Below are positions 7,810 to 19,215 of a DNA stretch of 54,791 bases, piece by piece. The notes under the pieces are model-generated. The model was not told the DNA's origin and did no database searches. It saw only the letters and a list, made by a program, of their open reading frames with translations. Source of the DNA: Listeria cornellensis FSL F6-0969 (GTDB lineage Bacteria; Bacillota; Bacilli; Lactobacillales; Listeriaceae); contig NZ_AODE01000012.1 in the NCBI RefSeq assembly GCF_000525855.1, positions 1-54,791 on the forward strand, in the 5' to 3' direction. The position numbers were made by a program, and so were the translations under genes. Every line of letters starts with the position of its first letter. The first letter of the stretch is position 1.

Positions 7810-9618
7810 CTATAGAAAGAAAAAATCGTAGGCTGCGATGTTAGTTTTATGAATATTCGCGAGCTCTAAGACCGGCAGCCAGTCGTCGCGCTCTGGATAG
7901 ATCGTCGTCAAATCCACTTGCTGCTCCTGCCCTGTCGGATTCATCACAAATACGTGCCAATTATCTTCGGCAATATAACGAATCACGCCGAATAATGAAC
8001 CTAGCGAAAATGGATAGTACCGACCTTTTCGTAGCGCTTCATTCTGATTTCGAAGCTGAATTGCCGCATGGAAAAAGTCGCTAATCTCGGTATCTTCGCG
8101 TCCCCACGGGTAAAATTTACGATTATCAGGATCTGCGCCACCTATTAGCCCAGCTTCATCTCCATAATACACACACGGCACACCCGGTAACACCATCAAT
8201 AGATAAATTGCCAAACGCATCTTCGCCTTATTCTCCGATAGTATCGTAAAAATCCTCGCGGTATCATGCGTCCCAATATTATTCAAGTTCGCCTGCAACG
8301 CCTCATTTGGATAATTCTCCTTCAACGCCATCATCTTTTGCGCGGCTTGTTGCGCCGTCAAACTTCCATTGATTAAATCAATGATAATTTGGCGGAACGG
8401 GTAATTCATCACGCCTTGCAACATGCCACCCTCTAAATAATGTCGCCGTTTATCGTACGCAATTTTGTTCGTAGCATCTTCCCAAACCTCACCAATCAAC
8501 ACGCGATCCGGATATTTCATCAACGTCTGGCGAATCCCACCGATAAACGCATCTGGAAGCTCATCCGCAACGTCTAGCCGCCAACCAGCAATCCCGCGCG
8601 ACGTCCAATAATCGATGACACTATCCGGCCCACCATAAATCAACCGCTGAAAATCCGCATCCTGCTTGTTCACAACCGGCAAATTACTGACGCCCCACCA
8701 AGCATCGTACTGGTCCGGAAAATGATGGAATGTAAACCAAGAATGATACGGCGAATCCACGCTTTGATAAGCCCCAACCGAATCAAAATTCCCATACCGA
8801 TTAAAATACGCACTATCCTCACCAACATGATTGAAAACGCCGTCTAAAATAACCCGCATCCCCATCTCGCCAGCCTTCTGAATCAATTCCGCTAAAATCG
8901 ACTCATCGCCAAACATCGGATCAATTTTCTTGTAATCAGACGTATCATATTTGTGATTACTCTTCGCCTCAAAAATCGGACTCAAATACAGTCCCGTGAT
9001 GCCTAGCTCTTTTAAATACGTCAATTTTTGCGTAATTCCGTCCAAATTCCCACCAAAGAATTCCCAGCGCACAATCTCACCTTGCGCATTTTTAATATAA
9101 TAAGGCGTGTCCTCATATCTGGCATAAATAAACGAATCTGGCTTCGGCGAACGCACATGATCATCCGCATTGAAAAATCGATCCACAAAAATATGATAGA
9201 AAACCGCATCCTGATACCACTCCGGCGCCTTATCCGCATACTCGAAACACGTCAGTTGATACGTGCACATATCATGATAATTCTCCGTGAAAAAACCTTC
9301 CCCACCATGCAAATCATGATTATTAAAATAGTATGTCGTCCGCGCCTGCGTATCAAAGTCCTGCTGAATTTTAAAATAATAGAAATAAAGCCCTGTCGCC
9401 GCATATGGCTGGAAGGAAACCTGATAAGCATTGTCCTGCGTATGGTTTAGCTCAAAACTTTGCTCCTCCATGCCATCTTTGTGAATCTTAAGCTCCACTT
9501 TGGAAACGTAAGGAAGCGCGACATCGATTCGAAAATCAATCGTCGCGCTCGCGTTCACTGCGCCAAAAGGTCGTTTGTAAAGCTCATTCCATGAATCAAA
9601 TAAGACTACTTTCGCCAC
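7810..9618 (-). CDS. GH13 alpha-amylase family enzyme (neopullulanase/cyclomaltodextrinase type)
   Basis: Last gene of the glycogen operon, 602 residues, cytoplasmic (no signal peptide). An N-terminal beta-sandwich (about 1-125) precedes the GH13 barrel. Catalytic motifs are clear: VILDGVFNHVG, GWRLDVADEL (nucleophile Asp), LIGEVWED (acid/base Glu) and IGTHDTAR (second Asp). The substrate is probably linear or branched glucans released during glycogen turnover; the N-terminal domain and EVWED context fit neopullulanase/maltogenic-type enzymes better than secreted amylases. GTG start at 9618 follows AGGGGAAG. It lies 18 bases after glgP, so it is co-transcribed. Exact specificity cannot be read from sequence. 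Confidence 0.85.
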   Translation of the reverse strand: MAKVVLFDSWNELYKRPFGAVNASATIDFRIDVALPYVSKVELKIHKDGMEEQSFELNHTQDNAYQVSFQPYAATGLYFYYFKIQQDFDTQARTTYYFNNHDLHGGEGFFTENYHDMCTYQLTCFEYADKAPEWYQDAVFYHIFVDRFFNADDHVRSPKPDSFIYARYEDTPYYIKNAQGEIVRWEFFGGNLDGITQKLTYLKELGITGLYLSPIFEAKSNHKYDTSDYKKIDPMFGDESILAELIQKAGEMGMRVILDGVFNHVGEDSAYFNRYGNFDSVGAYQSVDSPYHSWFTFHHFPDQYDAWWGVSNLPVVNKQDADFQRLIYGGPDSVIDYWTSRGIAGWRLDVADELPDAFIGGIRQTLMKYPDRVLIGEVWEDATNKIAYDKRRHYLEGGMLQGVMNYPFRQIIIDLINGSLTAQQAAQKMMALKENYPNEALQANLNNIGTHDTARIFTILSENKAKMRLAIYLLMVLPGVPCVYYGDEAGLIGGADPDNRKFYPWGREDTEISDFFHAAIQLRNQNEALRKGRYYPFSLGSLFGVIRYIAEDNWHVFVMNPTGQEQQVDLTTIYPERDDWLPVLELANIHKTNIAAYDFFFL

Positions 9619-9636
9619 TGGCTAAACTTCCCCTCG

Positions 9637-12043
9637 TCACAGATTTTTATTGTGGTGCACGTTCCAAATCTCATCCGCATAATGCATAATCGTGTAATCC
9701 GACGAAAACTCGCCCGCATGCGCAATATTCAGAAGCGACATCTGATTCCACTTCTTCCGATCACGGTACAGCCCATCAATCCGCGACTGCGCATGTACAT
9801 ACGACTCATAATCCTTCAACACAAAATACTCATCATTATACTTCAAAAGCGAATCAAAAATCTCGCGTCCTTCTGCCTCAATGTTCGGAATCGTTCCATC
9901 GATCAGCGCATCCAGACAACGCTTCAATCGCGGATTATGATCATAAATCTCCTGCGAATGGTACGAATTAGAATCATAAAAATGATACAATTCCTGATCC
10001 TGCATCCCAAACAACAACATATTCTCATCGCCAACTTTATCACGAATTTCAACATTCGCCCCGTCAAGCGTCGCAAGCGTGATCGCCCCGTTTAGCATCA
10101 ATTTCATATTACTTGTTCCCGATGCTTCTTTCGTCACAAGCGAAATCTGCTCACTAATATCCGCGGCTGGAATGATTTTTTCCGCCAATGTCACGCCGTA
10201 ATTTTCCACGAATACGACCTTAATTTTGTTATCAATTGTCGTATCGTTGTTGATTAGATCCGCCACCGCGTTAATCAGCTTGATAATTTCCTTCGCGTAC
10301 GAGTAACTCGGTGCCGCCTTCGCTCCAAAAATAAAGACGCGCGGTACAATCTCTTCCTCCGAATGCGTTTCCTTCAACTTCAAATACAACGATAAAATAT
10401 GCAACACATTCAAGAGCTGGCGTTTATACGCGTGAAGTCGCTTGATTTGAACATCGAAAACCGCATTCGGATCAATCTCAATCCCCATCGCTTCCTTCAC
10501 GTAAGCCGCCAATCTTTCCTTATTCGCCAATTTGACCTGCTCTAATTTTTCAAGTAGAACCGTGTCCTCTTTAAACGCCTTCAGTAAGTAAAGTTCATTC
10601 GGCTTCTTCTTCCATTCCGTACCGATATAGTCGCTGATTAAATCGCTCAAGCCTTCATTGCTAAGCAGTAACCACCGGCGATGCGTAATACCGTTCGTTT
10701 TATTATTAAACCGAGCCGGGTACGCCAAATAAAAATCATGTAGCGCCTTCTCCTTCAAAATCTCCGTATGCAGCTTGGCCACACCGTTAACACTATGACT
10801 ACCGATAATCGCCAAATGCGCCATATGGATAATCTCATCTTGAATCACCGCCGTGCGATGCGTAAAATTCTCCCCATAAAGCGGCGTCATACTTTCCAGA
10901 TGTCGGCGATTAATCTCACATATAATCTGATAAATTCGCGGCACTAAATTCGAAACCATCTGCTCCGGCCATTTCTCAAGCGCCTCCGCCATAATCGTAT
11001 GGTTCGTGTACGAGCACGTTTTCATCGTAATCGTCCACGCCGCATCCCAACCTAAGCCTTCTTCATCGAGCAAAATCCGCATCAATTCAGGGATACACAT
11101 CGTTGGGTGCGTATCATTGATATGAATCGAAATCTTCTCCGCCAAATGCTCCATGGGCACGCCAAGCTTCCGGTAATACCGAATAATACTCTGAATTCCC
11201 GCCGACACGAAAAAGTACTCCTGCTTCAAACGCAACAAGCGACCATCATAACTCGAATCATCCGGATAGAGCATCTCCGAAATACTATGAATCGACTTCC
11301 GTTTCCCTTCCGAAAAATAATCCATTTCCTCACTCGGCGGAATTTCAGCCGACCAAAGCCGCAAATTATTCACCGTATCATTTTCATAGCCTGTCATGGC
11401 CGTATCGTAAGGCACCGCCAAAATATCTTCCGTATGCGAATAAATCGGCTTAATATTACCATCCTCATCCTCTTCCAAATGAACATCGCCGAAAAAGCGT
11501 ACAATCTCCGCCTTATTTTCACGCCGCGTTTCCCACACATTCGCGTGCCTCAACCAGTCATCCGGTAACTCCACTTGGTAACCATTCACAAACTTCTGCT
11601 TAAACAAACCATAGCGATAACGAATTCCGTTCCCATTTCCAGGCACATCACACGTCGCCATCGAATCCATAAAGCAAGCCGCCAATCGACCTAGCCCACC
11701 ATTTCCAAGTCCAGGATCCGCCTCAATAGCTTCCAAACTGGCAAATTCCACGCCAAGTTCCGCTAACCCTTCACGAACCGTATCTAATATTCCTAAATTC
11801 AACAAATTACTTTTTAATAACTTCCCAGGTAGAAACTCAATCGAAAAATAGTAAACTTGCTTTGCCTGCTCCTGCTGATATTCCTTCTTCGTCTGCATCC
11901 AGTTTTGAGCCGTGTACTCCTTGACTACACTTCCCAATGTGATGTACTGTTCCAATGGCGTCAAATCATGAATTTCAGAGGCATAAAGACTCGTCAATGC
12001 ACGATTATACTCTTTTTTTAAAATGCTCCTTACTAATTTCCAA
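9637..12043 (-). CDS. glgP: Glycogen phosphorylase (5' frameshift at a T7 run)
   Basis: Phosphorolytic release of glucose-1-phosphate from glycogen. The PLP-lysine motif is seen in EASGTSNMKLMLNGAI followed by LATLDGANVEI; GNGGLGRLAACFMDS and HINDTHPTM are also standard. The obvious frame begins with an internal TTG at 11997, but the codons upstream read EISKEHFKKEYNRAL once one base is dropped from the run at 12013-12019. This reaches a TTG at 12041-12043 with an excellent AAGGAGG site. The full protein is then about 801 residues, the normal size. A 240-base spacer with a repeat separates it from glgA upstream. Confidence 0.9.
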
Positions 12044-12096
12044 TATGATTCCTCCTTATCGGGCTTAAAAAACTACGCGTTTCCGCCAAACCACAA

Positions 12097-12278
12097 GCGC
12101 GGCGACAAATGATTAGATCTTAGGCAAAAGCGAGTCCAGCACGAGTGTACTAAGATACGTTAACTAAAAACAGGGAGGGAGTATTATCCCCGACCGTGTG
12201 AGAAGTTATGCGAAACTCCGTGTAGAAGAGCACTGGAACGGAACTTTTAACGACGGAGCTGATTGTTTGTCGCCACGC
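12097..12278. repeat. Terminal-inverted-repeat element, copy B (inside the glycogen operon)
   Basis: A 182-bp element bounded by 13-bp inverted ends, GCGCGGCGACAAA on the left and TTTGTCGCCACGC on the right (one mismatch). Internally it shares AAAAGCGAGT, GAGTGTACT and GGAACGGAACTTTTAACGA with the 115-bp copy at 29258-29372, but carries about 70 extra bases in the middle. It lies in the glgA-glgP gap, so the operon transcript would carry it as a long hairpin. No coding capacity. Looks MITE-like or a structured RNA; family not identified. Confidence 0.78.
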
Positions 12279-12282
12279 TTGA

Positions 12283-13710
12283 TCAGTGTTCCTCGTAAAT
12301 ACCCTTATACTTTTCTGCTGAAACTTTCCAACTGAAATCCTTGTCCATCGCCTGCGTCACGAGTTGCTTCCAGATAGTAGGTTGCGCCTCATAAAGCGCG
12401 ATTGCCGATTCCAAAATGTTTCTGAAAACGCCAGCCTCATAGTTATGAAAACTAAACCCCGTTCCCTCTCGCGTATACTGGTTAAAAGGCTGCACCGTAT
12501 CTTTCAAACCACCCGTTTCATGGACAACAGGAAGCGTCCCATACCGCATCGCAATCAACTGCGCAATCCCGCATGGCTCAAACCAAGACGGCATCAACAA
12601 CATGTCTCCCGCTGCATAAAGCTGTTGCGCAAAACCAATATCAAAATCAATATTCGCCGACATTTTTTCAGGATACACATGCTCGAAAAAGCGATATGAC
12701 TCCTCAAAACCAGCCTCGCCCTTGCCTAGAATCGCGATTTGAATATCCTTTTGCAATAACGCATCCAGGCTTTCTTCGACTAAATGGCATCCTTTTTGGT
12801 GGGTTAATCGCGAGACCATGATGATGAGCGGTACATCCACACGAACCGGCAATCCCAGACGTTCCTGCATCGCCGCCTTATTCGCCGCTTTTCCCGACAT
12901 ATCCGCCTTCGTAAAATGATTCGGAATCAGCGGATCACTCGCAGGATCATTCAACTCCTGATCAATCCCATTCAGAATTCCCGTCAATTTCCAAGCATTC
13001 GCGCGAAGCAAACCGTCCAAACGCTCCCCGTAAAGCGGCGTCTGAATTTCCTGCGCATAACTCGGGCTCACCGTCGTAATCCGGTCCGCATACTGAATCG
13101 CGCCCTTCATAAAGTTCACATTTTCATAATACTTAATCCCGTCCTCATGCCACGTCTGCATCCCAATTCCGAGCAATTCCTCCAACACACGCGGCGAATA
13201 AATCCCCTGGAACTGCAAATTATGAATCGTCAGCACCGTCCGAATCCCCCGATAAGCCTCAATCCAATGATACTTATCCGCAAGCAACAACGGAACAATT
13301 CCCGTATGCCAATCATTCACGTGCAACCAATCCGGAATAAAATCAATTTTCTCCATCATTTCACAAACCGCCATCGAGAAAAACGCATAACGCTCCGCAT
13401 CATCATAATCCCCATACACATTCGGACGGTCAAAATAATACAAGTTATCCATAAAATAAAACGTCACACCGTCACGCACCAACGATTTCACACCACAAAA
13501 TTGCTTGCGCCAACCAACATCCACCGTAAACTGCGTCACGTCGACCATTTCATCCTTAAATTCCTGCGCCATCTTCGTGTGAAACGGCAACACCACGCGA
13601 ATATCCACGCCCTGCTTCACCAATTCTTTCGGTAACGCATACGCCACATCCGCCAAGCCACCTACTTTCACAAACGGAAATACTTCCGCCGCTGCAAATA
13701 AGACCTTCAT
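12283..13710 (-). CDS. glgA: Glycogen synthase (ADP-glucose type)
   Basis: GT5 enzyme that extends alpha-1,4-glucan chains from ADP-glucose. The N-terminal ADP-glucose loop is KVGGLADVAYALP (residues about 16-28); the C-terminal Rossmann half has PSWFEPCGIAQLIAMRYG and VHETGGLKDTV, both diagnostic. 475 residues is typical. ATG 13710 overlaps the glgD stop as ATGA, showing translational coupling. Synthesis would need ADP-glucose from the GlgC/GlgD pair encoded immediately upstream. Confidence 0.95.
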   Translation of the reverse strand: MKVLFAAAEVFPFVKVGGLADVAYALPKELVKQGVDIRVVLPFHTKMAQEFKDEMVDVTQFTVDVGWRKQFCGVKSLVRDGVTFYFMDNLYYFDRPNVYGDYDDAERYAFFSMAVCEMMEKIDFIPDWLHVNDWHTGIVPLLLADKYHWIEAYRGIRTVLTIHNLQFQGIYSPRVLEELLGIGMQTWHEDGIKYYENVNFMKGAIQYADRITTVSPSYAQEIQTPLYGERLDGLLRANAWKLTGILNGIDQELNDPASDPLIPNHFTKADMSGKAANKAAMQERLGLPVRVDVPLIIMVSRLTHQKGCHLVEESLDALLQKDIQIAILGKGEAGFEESYRFFEHVYPEKMSANIDFDIGFAQQLYAAGDMLLMPSWFEPCGIAQLIAMRYGTLPVVHETGGLKDTVQPFNQYTREGTGFSFHNYEAGVFRNILESAIALYEAQPTIWKQLVTQAMDKDFSWKVSAEKYKGIYEEH

Positions 13711-14855
13711 CCGATTTCCGCCCCTCTGTTCGTTTCAATCTGTTCATCCTTTTTAACGACAATCGGATTATCTGGCGTCCCAATCAACTCGACACCTGGT
13801 GCAATCACGCTTTTCTTATCCGCAATGACATACTCCAATCGCGCACCCGCACCAACCCGAGCACCCTGCATCACCATTGAGTGTTTCACGCTTGCGCCAT
13901 CTTCCAACACCACATTCCGGAATAAAAGGGAATGCTCCGCCGTTCCACGCAACAAACAACCATTCGCGACGAGGCAATCCTTAATATTCGAGTTTTCCGC
14001 GTAAAATGTCGGCACCTCATTTTTAGCCTTCGTATGGATTTTTTGATTCTCTTGGAACAATGCCGACAAATTCTGGTCCTCTAACATATCAAAGTTCCCT
14101 TCGAAATACGAGTTCACCGAATAAATTTGGCGCAAATAGCCCGTATACTCAAAACCACTGGCATTCGTATGTTCCACCGCCTGTTTCATCACTGCATCCA
14201 ACGAAAAATCTCTTCCAGTTTCCCGATAATTAGCTAACAACTTTAGCAATAATTCCTGTTTCAAAAAGTAGATCTCCAAATTCAGCGCGCTACTTTGCAC
14301 CACGCCTTCTGTCTTTTCAACAATCGTATTCCCCATAATTTTGCCTTCATTATTCAGTTCAAGCGTCGTCACCTGGTCGTGATCCCCCGCCGCAATAGGT
14401 TTCGAAATCCTTTTATAAACGACCGTCACGTCCGCATCTTGCTGCTTATGATGCTGTAAAATCGTTTTTAAATCAATGTTACAAATCATCCGACTCCCCA
14501 TAATAACTACATATTCCGTCGCCGATTTCGTCAAGAAGTTCAGACTATTATCATAATTCTCCTGTGAAAAATCATCCGCATTCCGCTCATCGAACACAAA
14601 CAAACCACCATACATCGTGTTCAAATCCCACTCTTTTCCACTCCGAATATGGTCAAATAACGAGCGATTATTCTCATTTAAAAACATCGCAATCGTGTTA
14701 ATTCCAGCATTCGTCATGTTCGACAATGGGAAATCAATCAAGCGATACCGACAAGCAAATGGCATAGCTGCAAGTGGTCGATTGTTCGTCAGCGGTTTCA
14801 GACCTTCTTTATTTTCCGATAAGTTTAAGATCCCACAAATTTTATTAGCCTTCAT
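13707..14855 (-). CDS. glgD: GlgD, regulatory subunit of glucose-1-phosphate adenylyltransferase
   Basis: Paralog of GlgC found beside it in bacilli, thought to form the GlgCD heteromer and modulate ADP-glucose synthesis. The nucleotidyltransferase fold is recognisable ([19 protein letters not shown]), but the glycine-rich AGGxGxRL pyrophosphorylase loop is replaced by [12 protein letters not shown], consistent with a non-catalytic subunit. The C-terminal part has left-handed beta-helix hexapeptides. I choose ATG 14855 ([10 protein letters not shown]), with GGAG eight bases upstream, over the longer TTG frame from 14870. The start overlaps the glgC end by 11 bases. Confidence 0.92.
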   Translation of the reverse strand: MKANKICGILNLSENKEGLKPLTNNRPLAAMPFACRYRLIDFPLSNMTNAGINTIAMFLNENNRSLFDHIRSGKEWDLNTMYGGLFVFDERNADDFSQENYDNSLNFLTKSATEYVVIMGSRMICNIDLKTILQHHKQQDADVTVVYKRISKPIAAGDHDQVTTLELNNEGKIMGNTIVEKTEGVVQSSALNLEIYFLKQELLLKLLANYRETGRDFSLDAVMKQAVEHTNASGFEYTGYLRQIYSVNSYFEGNFDMLEDQNLSALFQENQKIHTKAKNEVPTFYAENSNIKDCLVANGCLLRGTAEHSLLFRNVVLEDGASVKHSMVMQGARVGAGARLEYVIADKKSVIAPGVELIGTPDNPIVVKKDEQIETNRGAEIG

Positions 14856-15987
14856 CTTCCGACACTCCAATCACGTCATAGTGACCAACGACTTCAATCT
14901 CGTCCCCACCAATAATTTCTACATTGTCTGCGATAATCGCATTTTCGCCAACAATCGCCCGTTTCAAAACAACATTCTTCCCAATGACAGCATTCGGCAT
15001 AATCACACTGTCCTCGATGACACTATTCTCGCCAATCTTCACATTTTGCGACAAAATCGAGTGTTTTACTTGCCCATTAATAAAGCAACCATCTACGATT
15101 AGCGCATTTTTCACATCCGCCAATTTCGTGACGCGTTGCGGCGGTGCAATCGGATTTTTCGAATAAATCCGCCATTCACGATCTCTAATATTCAGCTCAT
15201 GACACGGATTAATAAACTCCATATTCGCCTCCCACAAACTCGAAATCGTTCCAACATCTTTCCAATAACCCGAGAACCGATATGCAAAAATATGCTCCCC
15301 ATTATTCAAATACGCCGGCACAATATTTTTACCGAAATCGTTCATATCAATATCTTTCGCCTGACCATCTTTCAAATACTGCTTCAACAGACTCCACTTA
15401 AATATATAAATCCCCATCGATGCCAAATTGCTTTTTGGCTCGGCAGGTTTCTCGTCAAACTCAATAATTCGCTCTGTATTATCCACGTTCATAATACCGA
15501 ATCGCGATGCTTCTTCCATCGGCACCTCAATAACAGCAACGGTCAGCGCCGCATTCTTCGCCTTATGATAATCAAGCATTTTCTCGTAATCCATTTTATA
15601 AATATGGTCGCCCGATAAAATCAGTACATACTCCGGATCATGGCTATCAATAAAGCTCACATTTTGATGAATCGCGTGCGCCGTTCCTTTAAACCACTTC
15701 TCGCCCTCTAAACTAAGATGGGGTTGCAAAATGGTCACGCCGCCGCTTTTATAATCCAAGTCAAAATAGGAACCGTCCCCAATATGCTCGTTCAACTCAA
15801 GCGGCTGATACTGCGTCACAACCCCCACCGTATCAATCCCTGAATTCGAACAATTACTCAGTGAAAAATCAATAATCCGATATTTACCGCCAAACGAAAC
15901 TGCCGGTTTTGCCATCGTTTTCGTTAAATCGCCGAGCCTTGAACCTTGTCCACCTGCTAAAATCATTGCAATCATGTCATTTTTCAT
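14845..15987 (-). CDS. glgC: Glucose-1-phosphate adenylyltransferase
   Basis: Makes ADP-glucose from ATP and glucose-1-phosphate, the committed step of bacterial glycogen synthesis. [20 protein letters not shown] holds the catalytic nucleotide loop; [13 protein letters not shown] and the C-terminal hexapeptide beta-helix ([19 protein letters not shown]) complete the family signature. I prefer ATG 15987 ([13 protein letters not shown]); an upstream in-frame GTG at 16026 inside glgB has no clear ribosome site. There is no strong Shine-Dalgarno, so translation may depend on coupling to glgB. Confidence 0.94.
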   Translation of the reverse strand: MKNDMIAMILAGGQGSRLGDLTKTMAKPAVSFGGKYRIIDFSLSNCSNSGIDTVGVVTQYQPLELNEHIGDGSYFDLDYKSGGVTILQPHLSLEGEKWFKGTAHAIHQNVSFIDSHDPEYVLILSGDHIYKMDYEKMLDYHKAKNAALTVAVIEVPMEEASRFGIMNVDNTERIIEFDEKPAEPKSNLASMGIYIFKWSLLKQYLKDGQAKDIDMNDFGKNIVPAYLNNGEHIFAYRFSGYWKDVGTISSLWEANMEFINPCHELNIRDREWRIYSKNPIAPPQRVTKLADVKNALIVDGCFINGQVKHSILSQNVKIGENSVIEDSVIMPNAVIGKNVVLKRAIVGENAIIADNVEIIGGDEIEVVGHYDVIGVSEDEG

Positions 15988-16006
15988 AATTATTTGGGAC
16001 TGCCAT

Positions 16007-17953
16007 CTAAAGCAAATCCCTTTCACCGCCCTTTTTATATCCTTTTATTCGTTTCGGTTTAATAATCAGTACACTCATTGCGGGCATTATAACTTCAATA
16101 TTATACGGTTGCCCATTATGCCCCTCTTGACTCGTACGCATTTCCGGCTGAGCGACATTCCACGTTCCGCCAAAATCATGCGACTCCGTATTCAGCAACT
16201 CCTCGTAAACCCCTTCATACGGCACGCCAATCCGCACCCGCTGTCTTTCCACCGGCACAAAATTACACGCAACAATCAAGAAATCGCGCGGCTTTACACC
16301 TTGGCGAATAAACGTCAACAACGATTCATCACGATTATCCGCATCCAAAATCGCCATTCCCGCAGGATCATGATCCAACTCAAACAACGCCCGATGCTCT
16401 ACATAAATCTCATTCAACGTCCGCACAAAAAACTGGTACTGGTGATTCAAATCCTGCTCCAAATCCGCCCATTCCAATTCCTCCGCAAACTTCCACTCCA
16501 AAAACTGCCCCGTCTCGTTGCCCATAAAATTCAATTTTTTACCAGGATGCGTCATCAAAAACGCCTCCAACGTTCGGAGACCAGCAAATTGGTTATAACG
16601 ATCGCCTGGCATTTTATGCATCATCGACTTCTTGCCATGCACCACTTCATCATGCGACAGCGCCAAAATATAATTTTCCTTAAACATATACATAAACGAA
16701 AACGTCACGAGATTAAAATGATCCTTGCGATACAGCGGGTCCATCTCGAAAAATTTCAAAATATCGTTCATCCAACCCATATTCCACTTATAATTAAAAC
16801 CAAGCCCATTCGCGTCCACCGGCATCGTCACACCAGGATAAGCCGTACTTTCCTCCGCAATCATCAACATATCCGGATACCGCTTAAAAACCTCGGTGTT
16901 TAACTTTTGCACAAAAGCGACACCCGCCTTATTCACGTTGCCGCCATCCTCGTTCGCTTCCCAATACCCATCATCATAATCCAAATAAATCATGGCAGAC
17001 ACCGCATCGACCCGCAAACCATCCAAATGGCACATCTCAATCCAAAACAGCGCATTCGAAATCAAAAAACTATGCACCTCAGCCTTAGACAAGTCAAAAT
17101 TAAGCGTTCCCCAGCGCACATTATCCGCCTGAAACGACTTCCAATACTCAAATTGCGGCGTCCCATCAAAATAAGACAACGCATTATCATTCCGGCAAAA
17201 ATGCCCAGGCACCCAGTCCATAATCACGCCAATATTCGCCGCATGACACGCATCCACAAAGCCCATAAAATCTTCTAAGCTCCCGTAACGCGCCGACAAC
17301 GCATAATATCCCGTAATCTGATAGCCCCAAGACGCGTCCAGCGGGTGTTCCATGAGCGGCATAAACTCAATATGCGTAAAACCCATCTTCGCCACATATG
17401 GAATCAACGTCTCCGCAAGTTCCGCAAACGTGTAAAACTCCGCATCTCTGCCATCCTTTGGTTTCCGCCAAGACCCAGCATGAACCTCATAAATATTCAG
17501 CGGCGCCTGATACACACTTTTGCGCTTTCGTTTCGCCATCCAGCGCCCATCCGACCACTTAAAATCAGGTAATTTCGTCACAATCCCCGCATCTTTTGGC
17601 CTCGTCTCAAACGCCAACGCATACGGATCCATCTTTAATTTTGTGTTCCCATTCGCATCCTCCACCAGAACCTTATAATGCTGCCCCGGCTTCGCATCCA
17701 TCGAAAAACCTTCCCAAATCCCAGTCTCACCAATTTTACTCAATTTCACTCCAGCATCCCAATCGCAAAAATCGCCCACAATGGCAATTCCCCTCGCGTT
17801 AGGAGCCCAGACCCGAAACGAGAATCCTTCCTTACCGTTCGCATCCACTGCAAACTGACATCCCAGCTGCTGATAACTCTGAAAATGACTCCCCGTATTA
17901 AATAAATATGTATCCGCTTCTGACATGTTTCCGATCTGCAATTTATTGCTCAC
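16007..17953 (-). CDS. glgB: 1,4-alpha-glucan branching enzyme
   Basis: First gene of the glycogen operon; GH13 enzyme that introduces alpha-1,6 branches. N-terminal CBM48-like domain ([23 protein letters not shown], about residues 45-67), then the barrel with [22 protein letters not shown] (nucleophile), MIAEEST (acid/base) and [11 protein letters not shown]. 648 residues matches the family. GTG start at 17953 follows GGTGTGG. Its end lies close to glgC. A candidate promoter is about 70-100 bases upstream. Confidence 0.95.
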   Translation of the reverse strand: MSNKLQIGNMSEADTYLFNTGSHFQSYQQLGCQFAVDANGKEGFSFRVWAPNARGIAIVGDFCDWDAGVKLSKIGETGIWEGFSMDAKPGQHYKVLVEDANGNTKLKMDPYALAFETRPKDAGIVTKLPDFKWSDGRWMAKRKRKSVYQAPLNIYEVHAGSWRKPKDGRDAEFYTFAELAETLIPYVAKMGFTHIEFMPLMEHPLDASWGYQITGYYALSARYGSLEDFMGFVDACHAANIGVIMDWVPGHFCRNDNALSYFDGTPQFEYWKSFQADNVRWGTLNFDLSKAEVHSFLISNALFWIEMCHLDGLRVDAVSAMIYLDYDDGYWEANEDGGNVNKAGVAFVQKLNTEVFKRYPDMLMIAEESTAYPGVTMPVDANGLGFNYKWNMGWMNDILKFFEMDPLYRKDHFNLVTFSFMYMFKENYILALSHDEVVHGKKSMMHKMPGDRYNQFAGLRTLEAFLMTHPGKKLNFMGNETGQFLEWKFAEELEWADLEQDLNHQYQFFVRTLNEIYVEHRALFELDHDPAGMAILDADNRDESLLTFIRQGVKPRDFLIVACNFVPVERQRVRIGVPYEGVYEELLNTESHDFGGTWNVAQPEMRTSQEGHNGQPYNIEVIMPAMSVLIIKPKRIKGYKKGGERDLL

Positions 17954-18021
17954 TTCACCACACCCTTTTTGAATAATCTGTTTTTTCTCTTTCCCAAAAC
18001 AAAAAAATCATTCTGTCGCGT

Positions 18022-18050
18022 TCATTATGAAGTAAATCGGAAACTGTCAA
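18022..18050 (-). promoter_or_regulatory. Sigma-A promoter of the glycogen operon
   Basis: On the minus strand a consensus -35 TTGACA (18045-18050), a 17-base spacer and a -10 TAATGA (18022-18027), about 70 bases before the glgB start. The only good promoter seen ahead of glgBCDAP, so the six genes are probably one transcript. Confidence 0.65.
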
Positions 18051-18205
18051 ACTAATTTCCTTATCTCTAATATACCAGATTGCTTCCCTTTTTGAAAATA
18101 ATACCACTAGTAAAATAGATAACATTTTCAAAAACAGTGAAAAATCGCAAAAATCTGCGCAAAACAAGAGCCCAAGCTAGTTCACCTGGACTCTCCACAT
18201 TCCCC

Positions 18206-19201
18206 TTAATACACCAAATCTAAGAAATCCTCCTTCGTGATGTTCCCAAAATAATGTCTGATCTCCACATCTTTCAATGCCTCTTCTATCGCCTCACGCT
18301 GATAATTAACGCCACGAAGCTTGTCCTCAATCTCCGTCACATCGCCAACTCCGAAGAAGTCACCGAAAATTTTCACGTCCGCAATCACACTTTTCACAAC
18401 GTCTAAGCGCACATCAATGCCACCAACTGGAAAACGCTTCGTCCGCTCCAAGTTAAACTTAGGCGATTTGCCGTAATTCCAATCCCAGTTATTGTAACGC
18501 TTCTCGGAAATCGCATGAATTTTCTCCCAGTCCGCCTCCGTGAGCACATACTCCTTCACATCAGCCACACGTTCAACATCAAAAATATCAAGCAACAGCA
18601 AATCGCGAAACTCCTCCGTCGTCATCTTATTTTCCATGAACTCCGAAATGTTCGCAACCCGACTACGCACCGACTTAATACCCTTCGACTCAATCTTATC
18701 CTTGCGCACCTTCAGCGACGCCACGACATGATCCAAATTAAGATCAAGCATCAACGTCCCATGCGAAAACATCTTACCCTTCGTTGCAAACTGCGCATTA
18801 CCAGACACTTTGAAGCCATCAATCAGCAAATCATTGCGCCCTTTCAACTCCGCGTTCACACCTTGCTTCTTAAGCGCCGTCACAATCGGCTCCGTGAATT
18901 TCGCGAAGTTGTGGAACGAATCCCCATCATCCTTCGTAATAAAGCTGAAATTCAGATTCCCCTCATCATGATAAACCGCGCCACCGCCCGATAAACGACG
19001 CACAACCTTGACGTTATTTGCCGCCACATATTCCGTATTAATTTCCTCAATCGTATTCTGATTCCGCCCAATAATAATCGACGGCTGGTTAATATAAAAA
19101 AGCAATACTGGCTCGTCCAATTCCAACTCCGTCAAAATAAACTCTTCCACCGCCAAATTTATCGTCGGATCCAACACATTCTTATTATCAATAAAATACA
19201 C
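18206..19201 (-). CDS. lplA: Lipoate-protein ligase A
   Basis: Activates lipoate with ATP and attaches it to E2 subunits or GcvH, allowing lipoate scavenging. Contains RRLSGGGAVYHDEGNLNFSF (lipoyl-AMP pocket, about residues 70-89), GRNDLLIDGFKVSGNAQ with the catalytic lysine context, and the C-terminal accessory domain (NYGKSPKFNLERTKRFP). 331 residues equals the size I recall for Listeria LplA1. GTG start 19201 is preceded by AAGGAGG. It lies 14 bases after the yhfI-like gene, as in B. subtilis yhfI-lplJ, so the two are likely an operon. Confidence 0.94.
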   Translation of the reverse strand: MYFIDNKNVLDPTINLAVEEFILTELELDEPVLLFYINQPSIIIGRNQNTIEEINTEYVAANNVKVVRRLSGGGAVYHDEGNLNFSFITKDDGDSFHNFAKFTEPIVTALKKQGVNAELKGRNDLLIDGFKVSGNAQFATKGKMFSHGTLMLDLNLDHVVASLKVRKDKIESKGIKSVRSRVANISEFMENKMTTEEFRDLLLLDIFDVERVADVKEYVLTEADWEKIHAISEKRYNNWDWNYGKSPKFNLERTKRFPVGGIDVRLDVVKSVIADVKIFGDFFGVGDVTEIEDKLRGVNYQREAIEEALKDVEIRHYFGNITKEDFLDLVY

Positions 19202-19215
19202 GCCTTACTTCCTCC

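Noticed and set aside
9028-17905. Many long plus-strand frames antisense to glg genes
   Set aside because: They are rich in Arg, His, Ile and Asn, start without ribosome sites and lie opposite well-defined enzymes: typical shadow frames.
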